Origin: an uncultured Bacteroidales bacterium
GTDB lineage: Bacteria > Bacteroidota > Bacteroidia > Bacteroidales > P3
DNA: 64,000 nt
Assembly (NCBI GenBank): GCA_947168665.1
Contig: CAMVMX010000006.1
Coordinates: 1-64,000 of the forward strand
Reading direction: 5' to 3'
In this document: positions 7,595 to 15,656 of the stretch, piece by piece
Layout of the letters: every line of letters starts with the position of its first letter
Position numbering within the stretch: the stretch's first letter is position 1
The notes under the pieces: model-generated
The model's input: the letters and a program-made list of their open reading frames with translations, nothing else
Told to the model about the DNA's origin: nothing
The model's database searches: none
Position numbers and translations under genes: made by a program

Positions 7595-9346
7595 ATGATA
7601 GATATTGAAAGTTTGAACATCGATGCTTCGGCAAAGGAGAATGTGAAGACTTGGCTGAACGGCCAGTATGACGAGGATACCAAGCAGGCTATCCGCGACA
7701 TGATGAATAATCCCAACGAGCTGAACGAGAGTTTTTACCGCAATCTGGAGTTCGGCACCGGCGGCTTGCGCGGCATTATGGGCGTGGGCACCAACCGCAT
7801 GAACAAGTATACGGTGGCCATGGCCACGCAGGGGTTGGCAAACTATGTGAAGAAATGCTTCGAGAGCGTCGGTCAGCTGAAGGCGGCGGTGAGCCACGAC
7901 AGCCGCAACCACAGCCGCGAGTTTGCCGAGATTACGGCCAAGGTGTTGGCGGCTAATGGTTTCAAGGTCTATCTGTTCGAGGCGCTGCGCCCCACGCCCG
8001 AGCTGTCGTTTGCCGTGCGCCATCTGGGCTGCCAGACGGGTGTGATGGTGACGGCCAGCCACAACCCCAAGGAGTATAACGGCTATAAGGCCTACTGGGA
8101 CGACGGCTGCCAGCTGGTGGCGCCGCACGACACGAATGTGATTGACGAGGTGCTGAAAATCAAGGGCGCCGAGGATGTGAAGATGACTGGCGGCGAGGCC
8201 AATATTGAGATAATAGGGGAGAATGTGGACAAGGTGTATCTGGACCGTGTGGCGCAGAACTCGCTGCATCCGGAGCTGATCAAGAAGCATCACGACCTGA
8301 AAATAGTGTACACACCGCTGCACGGCACGGGCATCACGCTGATTCCGCGTATGCTGCAGCAGCTGGGCTTCACGAATGTGAATGTGGTGAAGGAGCAGGC
8401 CACACCCGACGGCAATTTCCCCACTACCCCGAGTCCCAACCCCGAGGAGCACGCGGCCATGAAGATGGCTGTGGACCTGGCCAAGGAGATTGACGCCGAC
8501 ATTGTGTTTGCCAGTGACCCCGACGCCGACCGCGTGGGGGTGGCGGTGAAACGTCCCGACGGCGAGTGGATGCTGCTGAACGGCAACCAGACCATGTCGG
8601 TGCTGATATACTATCTGCTGAAGCAGTGGAAAGAGACGGGCCGCCTGACGGGCAAGGAGTTTATCGTGAAGACTATCGTCACCAGCGAGTTGCCGGCCGA
8701 CATTGCCAAGCGTGTGGGTGTGAAGGTGTATGATGTGCTGACGGGCTTTAAGTTCATCGGCGACAAGATTCGCGAGCTGGAGGGCAAGGAGGTCTTCATA
8801 GGCGGCGGCGAGGAGAGCTACGGCTATATGATTGGCGACTTTGTGCGCGACAAGGATGCTGTGGCGGCATGCTCGATGATTGCCGAGATTGCGGCCTGGG
8901 CCGCCGAGCAGGGCAAGACCTTCTTCGATGTGCTGGTGGACCTCTACACCGAGTATGGTTTCTATAAGGAGGGCCTGCTGAGCGTGGTGCGCAAAGGGAA
9001 GAGCGGGGCTGAGGAGATCCAGCAGATGATGAAGAACTACCGCGAGAATCCTCCCAAGGAAATCGACGGCGAGCGGGTGGTGTGCATTAAGGATTACAAG
9101 CTGCACGAAAGCACCGACCTCGTCACCGGCCAGAAGGAGCGTATAGACCTGCCCACCAGCAATGTGTTGCAGTTTTTCACCGACAAGGGCAACAAGGTCA
9201 CCGTTCGCCCCAGCGGCACCGAGCCTAAGATTAAGTTCTATTTCGGCGTGAAGGGTACGCTGGAGAGCAAGGCTGACTTCGACAAAGTGAACAATGCGCT
9301 GGACGGCAAGATAGAGGCCATCAAGCGCTCGATGAAACTGGTATAG
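7595..9346 (+). CDS. Phospho-sugar mutase (phosphoglucomutase/phosphomannomutase)
   Basis: A 583-residue cytoplasmic enzyme of the alpha-D-phosphohexomutase superfamily, interconverting hexose 1- and 6-phosphates (glucose and/or mannose) for glycan and nucleotide-sugar synthesis. All signatures are present in order: the phosphoserine loop TASHNP with Ser155; the magnesium site DPDADR at 308-313; the sugar-recognition loop GGGEES at 403-408; and the phosphate-binding loop RPSGTEP near 538. The ~580-residue length matches the long phosphoglucomutase branch and not the shorter bacterial phosphomannomutases. A Bacteroidota promoter and a strong terminator bracket it, so it is probably transcribed alone. 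Which hexose is preferred cannot be read from the sequence. Confidence 0.95.
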   Translation: MIDIESLNIDASAKENVKTWLNGQYDEDTKQAIRDMMNNPNELNESFYRNLEFGTGGLRGIMGVGTNRMNKYTVAMATQGLANYVKKCFESVGQLKAAVSHDSRNHSREFAEITAKVLAANGFKVYLFEALRPTPELSFAVRHLGCQTGVMVTASHNPKEYNGYKAYWDDGCQLVAPHDTNVIDEVLKIKGAEDVKMTGGEANIEIIGENVDKVYLDRVAQNSLHPELIKKHHDLKIVYTPLHGTGITLIPRMLQQLGFTNVNVVKEQATPDGNFPTTPSPNPEEHAAMKMAVDLAKEIDADIVFASDPDADRVGVAVKRPDGEWMLLNGNQTMSVLIYYLLKQWKETGRLTGKEFIVKTIVTSELPADIAKRVGVKVYDVLTGFKFIGDKIRELEGKEVFIGGGEESYGYMIGDFVRDKDAVAACSMIAEIAAWAAEQGKTFFDVLVDLYTEYGFYKEGLLSVVRKGKSGAEEIQQMMKNYRENPPKEIDGERVVCIKDYKLHESTDLVTGQKERIDLPTSNVLQFFTDKGNKVTVRPSGTEPKIKFYFGVKGTLESKADFDKVNNALDGKIEAIKRSMKLV

Positions 9347-9353
9347 CTCTTTG

Positions 9354-9390
9354 GTGCGGCGGCGGGCGGAACGCCCGCCGCCGCACTTCT
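9354..9390 (+). terminator. Terminator after the phospho-sugar mutase gene
   Basis: A perfect 15-bp GC-rich stem (9354-9368/9372-9386, loop GAA) followed by TTCTT. Confidence 0.8.
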
Positions 9391-9409
9391 TAAACCACAG
9401 TAGACAACG

Positions 9410-9829
9410 ATGGACTTTTGGGAAATTATTTTGCTGGTGCTCGGCCCCTTGTTGCCTATCGCGGCCTTTGTGTGGTGCAAACGGCGTGTGGAGCCGCAGG
9501 CCTATGTGGCGCACGAGCGGCGGCGCGAGGAGTATGTGGAAGCCATGACAGACCGCTATGGCGAGCCACAGCAGATGTTGTGGACCGGCGATGTTCCCCT
9601 GTTGTTCTACGAGGACTTTATGGTGATGGACGGCGTCCGCCTGCCTTACGACAGCATTGTGGACGTGACCTGCAACAACTCCAGCGACTTCGGTCCCGGA
9701 GGCCGCTATCAGGTGATTGTGCGCACCTCGCTGGCTGGGCACGAATTCCTCCACACCTTGATGGATAACGACATGCAGGAGGCCATCGACATGGTCGAGT
9801 TTATCCACAGCCGCAAAACCAGGCCATGA
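9410..9829 (+). CDS. Small membrane-anchored protein of unknown function
   Basis: A 139-residue protein with one N-terminal membrane segment (about residues 5-22, rich in Leu and Ile), a basic CKRR stop-transfer, and a ~115-residue cytoplasmic part. The soluble part has a PH-like feel (alternating strands around VDVTCNNS and YQVIVRTS, then a C-terminal helix EAIDMVEFIHS), but I cannot assign it. Its stop overlaps the start of the secreted nuclease gene (ATGA at 9826), and that gene in turn overlaps the next, so the three are translationally coupled and probably act together. Confidence 0.7.
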   Translation: MDFWEIILLVLGPLLPIAAFVWCKRRVEPQAYVAHERRREEYVEAMTDRYGEPQQMLWTGDVPLLFYEDFMVMDGVRLPYDSIVDVTCNNSSDFGPGGRYQVIVRTSLAGHEFLHTLMDNDMQEAIDMVEFIHSRKTRP

Positions 9830-10794
9830 AACGGTTGGCGTTAGTGGCTCTTATCCTGCTGCTTCCTTCCATGCTTTGCGGACAGGGGGAGGAGCGCTGG
9901 AGGATGGCATTTTGGAATGTGGAGAATTTATTTGACACGTGGAAGGATACGCTGAAGGATGACGGTTCGTTCACACCCGAAGGGGAGCACCACTGGGTGC
10001 CGCGCAAGTATCAGAAGAAGAAAAACAATATCTACAAGACGATAGCCGCCATGCGGTGGCCTGCTGTGGTGGGTCTGGCCGAGGTGGAGAACGACTATGT
10101 GCTGTATGATTTGTGCCGGAACAGCCCTTTGAGGAAGATGGGGTATGATTTTATCCACTACAAGTCGCCCGACGAGCGGGGGGTGGACTGCGCATTGCTG
10201 TACAGGGCGGACCGTTTCGAAGTGTTCAAGACGGGGATTGTGCAGGTGTCGGACAGCACCCAAGGGTTCTACACCCGCGATGTGTTGCTGGTGGGCGGCG
10301 TGTTGCGCGACGCCAAGGGCGCGGGCGACAGCTGTTTTGTGCTGGTGATGCACTGGCCCTCGAAGTTGGGAGGAGCCGAGGCCGAAGGCCACCGCATGGC
10401 GATTGCCCGCAGGGTGCACGAAACGATGGACCACCTTCAGCGCACCCACCCCGGGGCATTGGTGGTGGCCATGGGCGACCTGAACGCCACAAGCGACGAG
10501 GCCCCCGTGAGCCAGGGGCTGGGCTTTGGGGGAGGGCTGCGCAATGCCTTGGGCTTTTACGACCTGGTGAATACCCTTCCGAAAGGGCAGGGGAGTTACA
10601 AGTATCAGGGCCAGTGGCAGTATATTGACCATGTGATAGCGAACCGGGAGCTGCCCGTCGAGGTGTTTGCCCCCGATTTCTTGTTGGTGGATGATGAGAC
10701 CTATCTGGGGCGGAAGCCTTTCAGGACTTACTTGGGGATGAGGTATGTGGGCGGTTTCAGCGACCATCTCCCCATTTTAATCCGGGTGGAATGA
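9826..10794 (+). CDS. Secreted endonuclease/exonuclease/phosphatase-family protein
   Basis: A 322-residue protein with a signal peptide (residues 1-19, cleavage near LCG-QG). The mature part is an EEP (DNase I/exonuclease III-like) domain: FWNVENLFD at the start, the catalytic Glu in GLAEVEN, the nucleophile region HWPSK, GDLNA, and the final SDHLP. All metal and catalytic motifs look intact. EEP proteins cut nucleic acids or phosphoesters; this one would act in the periplasm or outside. It shares a 4-base ATGA overlap with the genes on either side, including the downstream helix-hairpin-helix outer-membrane protein. That pairing hints at extracellular DNA processing or scavenging, which is an inference. 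Confidence 0.88.
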   Translation: MKRLALVALILLLPSMLCGQGEERWRMAFWNVENLFDTWKDTLKDDGSFTPEGEHHWVPRKYQKKKNNIYKTIAAMRWPAVVGLAEVENDYVLYDLCRNSPLRKMGYDFIHYKSPDERGVDCALLYRADRFEVFKTGIVQVSDSTQGFYTRDVLLVGGVLRDAKGAGDSCFVLVMHWPSKLGGAEAEGHRMAIARRVHETMDHLQRTHPGALVVAMGDLNATSDEAPVSQGLGFGGGLRNALGFYDLVNTLPKGQGSYKYQGQWQYIDHVIANRELPVEVFAPDFLLVDDETYLGRKPFRTYLGMRYVGGFSDHLPILIRVE

Positions 10795-12887
10795 GGCGTT
10801 GGGCGACCATAGCATTGTTGGCATTGGTGCTTTGCCCTTTGCGGGGCAGGGCGCAGGAGGTGCTGCCCAGCGTGTGGCAGGAGTATATTGAGGTGCTGAC
10901 CGAGGAGGGTGATGACGAGACGGTGGAGGAATTGCTCGAGCTGTATGAGTTGTATGTCGAAAGCCCGGCCAACCTGAACGACACGGCCGACCTCCTGTCG
11001 GCTTTCCCCTTTGTGAGTGATTTGCAGCGCGAGCGGCTCAGGGCTTATATTGCTATGGAGGGAGAGTTGCTGAGTGTGGAAGAGCTGTATGTGATAAACG
11101 GTTTCGACAGCACGACGGTGGAGCTGCTGCGGGCAGTGGTGAAGGCTGCGCCGTGGCAAGAGCCGACGACTGTTGGCTGGAAGGACCTGTGGCGTAACGG
11201 GCACAGCAATCTCGTGGCAGGCATAAGCGGCACTTTCGAGCAGGCCCGGGGCTACAGAGAAGGGCAGTACGAGGGTGACAATATGCGGTGGATGTGGCGG
11301 TACAGATACAAGTGTGGCGACAGAGTTCAACTCCAGCTTTCGGGCGACAAGGACCCCGGCGAGGCTTTCTTCGGTGGCAGCCAGCGACAGGGTTTTGATT
11401 TCTATGGCTATAGTTTGTTGATGAACGACTTGTGGAAATGGAACCGAACGTCGGGAGGCAGGAGCAGGGTGTATGTGAAACGGCTGGTGGTGGGGCAGTA
11501 CCATCTGCAGTTTGGCCAGGGCCTGACCTTGTGGTCGGGCTATGGGCTGCGGTGGTCAATGGGCACCGGTGTAGGCCGCTATGCCGGAGGCATCAAGCCC
11601 AACGGGGCTTTTACGGAATATGGCTATCTGCGTGGTGTGGCGACCTCGCTGGCTCTGGGCTCGCGATGGGTGCTGACCCTGTTTGGTTCCTATGTGGAGT
11701 GCGACGCCACCCTCCCCAAGGGTTCAGCCGACTGGGTACAGAGCCTCTACAAGTCTGGCTATCACCGCACAGCCACTGAGCAAGAAAAACGGAACCAGCT
11801 GGGCGAGACCCTGGCCGGAGGCAGGTTGGAGTATCGACAGGGCGGAGTGCGGGCAGGGTTGACGGCTGTGGCCACTCGGCTGGACAAGGCCATCGTGCCC
11901 GCTGCAAATGTGTATAACGACAACTATTTCACGGGAGATAACAATTTCAATATGGGCTTCGACGCTGTGTGGCGTAAGGGGAGGATGCTCTGGTTCGCCG
12001 AGGCGGCCATCTGCGCCAACAGGCCGTCGGACAGCGGTGCCTCCAATGTCAGCCCGGCGGTGCTGGCCGGAGGGGAGTTCATGGTGAGCAACAACCACCG
12101 TGTGAGTGGAGTGCTGCGCTGCTACAGCCCGACATACCACAACCTACATGCCAACGCCATAGGCCAGGGGAGCAGTGTGCAGAACGAGACGGGCTTGGGT
12201 CTCAACTACCAAGGCCTCCTGCCCTTGGGCTTTCAGGCCACCGTGTCGGGCGATGTGTGCTATTTCCCTCACATGAAATATCTGGTCTATGCCCCCAGTT
12301 GGGGCTACGACCTCCGCGTGGTGTTGTCGCGGGCTTCTTGCTGGATTAAAGGGCTGTCGTTCCGACTCCGCTACCGGTTCAAGGAGCGGGACCGTAACGT
12401 CACACCCACGCGCATGGTGGACGGCCGTTATCTGCTGGAGCAGACCTACAGGCACCAGGTCATGGCCGATGTGGCCTATCAGAAAGGCCCCTGGCGGCTA
12501 AATGCGCGGGTGGGGTATGCCCACTACCACGGCGATGTGACGGAGGCCGACCGGGGGCTTCTTTTTTATCAAGATGTGCAATACAGCCCCAGCCGGGTGC
12601 CGCTGACGGTGACGGCAAGGGTGGCATGGTTCGACGTGGACGACTACGAAGCCCGGATGTATGCCGCCGAGAGCGATTTCATCTATAACTACAGCAGCGC
12701 TCTCTATCAGAACGAGGGCTGCCGCTTCTACCTCCTGCTGCGGTATGACATCAGCCCGCACTGGAACATCGGGTTCAAATATGGCATCACCGCCTATGCC
12801 GACCGCGACACCTTCGGCTCCGGCTACGACCAGATCGACGCCAACCACCGCCAGCAGTGGAGGATACAGATAAGGTTGAAGTGGTAG
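10791..12887 (+). CDS. Helix-hairpin-helix outer-membrane beta-barrel protein
   Basis: A 698-residue protein with a signal peptide (cleavage around GRA-QE). Residues ~20-110 contain helix-hairpin-helix motifs of the ComEA type (LLSAFPFVSD, then LLSVEELYVINGFD, then VELLRAVV). From ~130 onward the sequence alternates aromatic and polar residues in long strands and ends in W (RIQIRLKW), typical of an outer-membrane beta barrel. Helix-hairpin-helix motifs bind DNA backbone without sequence preference. A barrel with a DNA-binding periplasmic head, coupled by ATGA overlap to a secreted nuclease, suggests DNA handling at the cell envelope. This is an inference; the family itself is uncharacterised as far as I know. 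Confidence 0.8.
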   Translation: MRRWATIALLALVLCPLRGRAQEVLPSVWQEYIEVLTEEGDDETVEELLELYELYVESPANLNDTADLLSAFPFVSDLQRERLRAYIAMEGELLSVEELYVINGFDSTTVELLRAVVKAAPWQEPTTVGWKDLWRNGHSNLVAGISGTFEQARGYREGQYEGDNMRWMWRYRYKCGDRVQLQLSGDKDPGEAFFGGSQRQGFDFYGYSLLMNDLWKWNRTSGGRSRVYVKRLVVGQYHLQFGQGLTLWSGYGLRWSMGTGVGRYAGGIKPNGAFTEYGYLRGVATSLALGSRWVLTLFGSYVECDATLPKGSADWVQSLYKSGYHRTATEQEKRNQLGETLAGGRLEYRQGGVRAGLTAVATRLDKAIVPAANVYNDNYFTGDNNFNMGFDAVWRKGRMLWFAEAAICANRPSDSGASNVSPAVLAGGEFMVSNNHRVSGVLRCYSPTYHNLHANAIGQGSSVQNETGLGLNYQGLLPLGFQATVSGDVCYFPHMKYLVYAPSWGYDLRVVLSRASCWIKGLSFRLRYRFKERDRNVTPTRMVDGRYLLEQTYRHQVMADVAYQKGPWRLNARVGYAHYHGDVTEADRGLLFYQDVQYSPSRVPLTVTARVAWFDVDDYEARMYAAESDFIYNYSSALYQNEGCRFYLLLRYDISPHWNIGFKYGITAYADRDTFGSGYDQIDANHRQQWRIQIRLKW

Positions 12888-12914
12888 GGTTAGAGATTGG
12901 ATATTCAAAAAAGA

Positions 12915-12944
12915 TTGCTGATTGAGAAAAAAGATGTATCTTTG
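12915..12944 (+). promoter_or_regulatory. Promoter at the start of the second accessory patch
   Basis: TTG at 12915-12917, a 19-base spacer, TATCTTTG at 12937-12944. The first convincing gene lies 335 bases downstream, leaving a long leader. Confidence 0.65.
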
Positions 12945-13279
12945 CACTATCAAAACAACAAAACAAACGACAATGTAAAAACACAAAAAAAGATATATGC
13001 AATTGAGCTTGACGCTCTTGTTCTCCTATCGGAAAAGCTGGTAACTTTCAAGGAGTGGGAATGGGACGCGGAGGGTTCACGCAGTTGGCGTGAATCGCTT
13101 TCGCACCTTATTTACTCCAAAGGTATCACCAGCACCTCCGATAGAAATAAGGGAAAACAAACGAAAGACTCACGCCTTTCTTCATGCCCCTTATTTTAGA
13201 GAACATCAGCTTCCAGTTCAAGCAGGGAAGCCGAAAACTGTTTCTAAGAGTAGGCGTAACAAATTAATAAACAAGTATT
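12945..13279 (+). other. Long leader or gene debris before the nuclease-like gene
   Basis: Transcribed region of about 330 bases without a convincing gene. Open frames cover it but show no recognisable domain and overlap each other in different phases, as expected for a decayed gene. A small hairpin TTCACGC-AGTTG-GCGTGAA lies at 13076-13094. Confidence 0.35.
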
Positions 13280-13972
13280 ATGGCAGAAATGGCATTAGGT
13301 TATGGCAGCGAATATCAACTGCTGCGTTATTTAGGACATCATCGCAATTTCCTTGATTCCAAAATCAAAGAGGCTACAAAGAGTGATTCTCCAATCGAGT
13401 GGATGGACTATCCAGTTGATAATAGCAGGGATTCTCATGACGGCGAGTGGGCGGATATTAATTTTCTTAAACACCTTCCTCAATTCGACTTTGGTCAAAT
13501 TAGTAAGGAATGGGACGAGTTTTGGCCCAAAAGAGGTCAAAGCTGGGATGGGATTTTCCTGCAGGATGGTGTAGTATATATTGTTGAGGCTAAAGCACAC
13601 ACCAAGGAAATGGAGCAGAAATCCTCTGCCACAAGTGAGGAAAGTATAAAGAAAATCAAACGAGCATTTAAAGATGTAAATGATGATCAGTCAAAGGTTG
13701 ACTTATGGTATAATTCAAAACACTATCAACTCGCCAATCGAATAGCATTTGTTCACTTTCTGGAAAAAAAATGTGGCATAAAAGCCAAAATATGCTATCT
13801 GTTCTTTTTGAATGGATATTTGATAGATGGCAACAAGAATGTGACTGACGAGATAGTATTCAAACAGGCTTTCGAAGATGAATGTAATGCATTACAACTT
13901 ACAAATAAAGAGAAAGGTTATATTGTACCTGTTGTGATTGACGCAAAAGAAGATGGATTTGCGACAAAATAA
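13280..13972 (+). CDS. PD-(D/E)XK nuclease-like protein
   Basis: A 230-residue soluble protein, AT-rich against its surroundings. Near residues 90-112 it reads SWDGIFLQDG then VVYIVEAKAH. This is the core of a PD-(D/E)XK nuclease fold: an Asp at the end of one strand, then hydrophobic strand-E-x-K. N-terminal and C-terminal parts are not recognised. Such small stand-alone nuclease-like proteins are common in restriction or other defence contexts in Bacteroidota. The next gene starts 72 bases later on the same strand and probably shares the transcript. A restriction role is inferred from the motif only; the protein could also be a regulator that has kept the fold. Confidence 0.6.
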   Translation: MAEMALGYGSEYQLLRYLGHHRNFLDSKIKEATKSDSPIEWMDYPVDNSRDSHDGEWADINFLKHLPQFDFGQISKEWDEFWPKRGQSWDGIFLQDGVVYIVEAKAHTKEMEQKSSATSEESIKKIKRAFKDVNDDQSKVDLWYNSKHYQLANRIAFVHFLEKKCGIKAKICYLFFLNGYLIDGNKNVTDEIVFKQAFEDECNALQLTNKEKGYIVPVVIDAKEDGFATK

Positions 13973-14044
13973 TCTGAGCATGTGACCATCCCGATAAAAC
14001 AACTAAGCTAAACACTGAATTATTATAGTTGAACTATCAGTTTT

Positions 14045-15148
14045 ATGAAACGTAATATTCACCTCACACCGAAAGAGCCAGCATGGAGGGAGGCTCTGAT
14101 GAATTCACCCGTTTTGACAGCCAAGCCCGATGAGAAAGGTTACCTGCCGAGTTACTTAGACGGTATCTATCCTGGGGGTCGTGAGGCGATGATGCCTGAA
14201 GGAAAGTTCTATCGTATGTTCAATGTTGGCGAAAAAAGTGTATTTAATCCAACAGAGATAGCAGGGAATAAGATTCCGCCCAAAGCCTATGCCGTTGACT
14301 CGTCAGCGATATTGGCTTACAACTTCTTCCATTGGATTAGCCCCGAACATCCGTTGCACTTCTCTGACGGCAAAACATATGATAAGGTTTACTTTATGGT
14401 AAGGATGCCTGTATTGAAGTCAAACCCCGACACTTCGGAGCAGATGGAAGTGGTCCTGGTAAACGATGATTGCCACAGTATTTTGTGTTTCAAACCAGTG
14501 ATGACGGAATACATCGACTACGGCCCTGCTAAATTTGCAGAAGCATACACTAAGTCTGAGAGTTATTACAATAACCACTTCGAGAAAGAGTTCATTGAGT
14601 ACATCAAGAACTTTCAGAATGTTGAACATGCATACAACAAAGGCATAGCACAAATGGTGAAACATCTGATAGCTGTCACTAATTTGCAACAAAGCAATTA
14701 TGCAATGGCCGAGATGCTAACTCTCAATGAATTCATCGAACCTGAAGTGGCACAACAATTGCAGAGAGCGGTGTTGAATATTAAGTATTCCAATCTCGTT
14801 TACATCCTTGGTGCAGACTTTGAGACCAGGACTGCTCCCAGCATCAGGACAATAAACTATATCAACTTATTGGCACGCTTCCGCTCGACTGCCAGTTTCG
14901 ATGAAATGATTTGGCAGTACTTTGTGTTGCCGAACTATGCCTACAACTACAACGACCTGCTGGCCATCATGCGCAGCCAAATGCCGACGGCCTCGCAGAA
15001 TACCTCGAAGCACGCTACCCCGATTTGTATTCTAGGGAAGAAAAGACATGACCGAAATTTAGGCTGTGATAAAGCACCAAGGAAGAAATTGCTGAAGAAG
15101 AAAACGGAAGTCCCTGCCTGCATGGCAGGGACTTCCGTTTGTATGTAA
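14045..15148 (+). CDS. Unknown accessory protein, probably frameshifted near its end
   Basis: The open frame encodes 367 residues, soluble and without a signal peptide, with no domain I can name with confidence; a remote link to restriction-endonuclease-like families is possible. The last ~50 residues are suspicious: they run into a terminator hairpin and are Lys/Cys-rich. Another frame from about 14983 to 15051 gives a natural-looking ending (ADGLAEYLEARYPDLYSRE). A one- or two-base change near 14980 therefore seems to have shifted the reading frame. The true product would end at 15051, where a TGA overlaps an ATG that opens only a four-codon frame. It follows the nuclease-like gene and may be its partner. 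Confidence 0.5.
   Translation: MKRNIHLTPKEPAWREALMNSPVLTAKPDEKGYLPSYLDGIYPGGREAMMPEGKFYRMFNVGEKSVFNPTEIAGNKIPPKAYAVDSSAILAYNFFHWISPEHPLHFSDGKTYDKVYFMVRMPVLKSNPDTSEQMEVVLVNDDCHSILCFKPVMTEYIDYGPAKFAEAYTKSESYYNNHFEKEFIEYIKNFQNVEHAYNKGIAQMVKHLIAVTNLQQSNYAMAEMLTLNEFIEPEVAQQLQRAVLNIKYSNLVYILGADFETRTAPSIRTINYINLLARFRSTASFDEMIWQYFVLPNYAYNYNDLLAIMRSQMPTASQNTSKHATPICILGKKRHDRNLGCDKAPRKKLLKKKTEVPACMAGTSVCM
15104..15140 (+). terminator. Terminator inside the apparent 3' end of the unknown gene
   Basis: A perfect 15-bp stem (15104-15118/15124-15138, loop TGCAT) followed by a short T run. Its position inside the open frame supports the view that the real coding end lies upstream, at 15051. Confidence 0.75.
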
Positions 15149-15169
15149 TTTCTATAAAGACAGAAGTTT

Positions 15170-15177
15170 TATTTTTG
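15170..15177 (+). promoter_or_regulatory. Promoter box of the nucleotidyltransferase gene
   Basis: TATTTTTG, directly after the preceding terminator and 47 bases before the ATG at 15224. Confidence 0.5.
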
Positions 15178-15223
15178 TAATTGATTATTAGTGGCTATAT
15201 CTGCAATATATTTATTTTGTTGC

Positions 15224-15526
15224 ATGAAATGCTTAAAGCTCACAGAATCAATTGCTAAGATACTCGATGCTTTGCCGTTTAATACAGAAACCTGGCTATA
15301 TGGCAGCGAGGCGCGTGGCAATGCCCATGCCGATTCGGATATTGACCTGTTGATATTGTTGGATTCTGTAAACCCCAGTACAGAAAATGATATTTTCAAG
15401 GCTCTCTATCCCATTGTGCTTTCCACAGGTATACTTATTATTCCTCTTGTGGTTGCAAAGTCACAGTGGGGTTCAACTATATCCCTGTTTTATTTGAACG
15501 TAACAGATGAAAGGGTAGGGCTGTGA
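15224..15526 (+). CDS. Minimal nucleotidyltransferase (MNT-type)
   Basis: A 100-residue protein with the minimal nucleotidyltransferase signature near residues 30-49: YGSEARGNA, then SDIDLLIL (GS-x10-D-x-D). These proteins pair with HEPN proteins in MNT-HEPN toxin-antitoxin modules, where the nucleotidyltransferase neutralises the HEPN RNase by nucleotidylation. I chose the ATG at 15224; a GTG at 15191 would add eleven hydrophobic residues that fit the family poorly. Its stop overlaps a GTG start, as in intact modules, but the HEPN partner is reduced to 30 codons. The nucleotidyltransferase may thus be an orphan antitoxin. Confidence 0.8.
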   Translation: MKCLKLTESIAKILDALPFNTETWLYGSEARGNAHADSDIDLLILLDSVNPSTENDIFKALYPIVLSTGILIIPLVVAKSQWGSTISLFYLNVTDERVGL

Positions 15527-15615
15527 TAACACTGACTAAAGAGCAAAGTATCGCGTTGTCCAATTGCAGCCAATTATTCGCTAAACGCGAGACAGGAGAC
15601 CATAATGATTTGTGA
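15523..15615 (+). pseudogene. Collapsed HEPN-domain partner gene
   Basis: A GTG at 15523 overlaps the nucleotidyltransferase stop and opens 30 codons. The start (ITLTKEQSIALSN) looks like a HEPN N terminus. The end (FAKRETGDHNDL) looks like a piece from near the C terminus of such proteins. The ~70-100 residues between, including the RNase helix pair, are missing. This is best read as an internal deletion. Confidence 0.55.
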
Positions 15616-15656
15616 ACGGACATGTGTGGGGGAGTAAGCCTTTGCGAGGCATCGGG

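Noticed and set aside
7277..9808. An 843-codon open frame on the minus strand
   Set aside because: It is antisense to the phospho-sugar mutase gene, which has every family motif; the long frame results from GC-rich codon bias, and its product is His/Leu-rich without domains.
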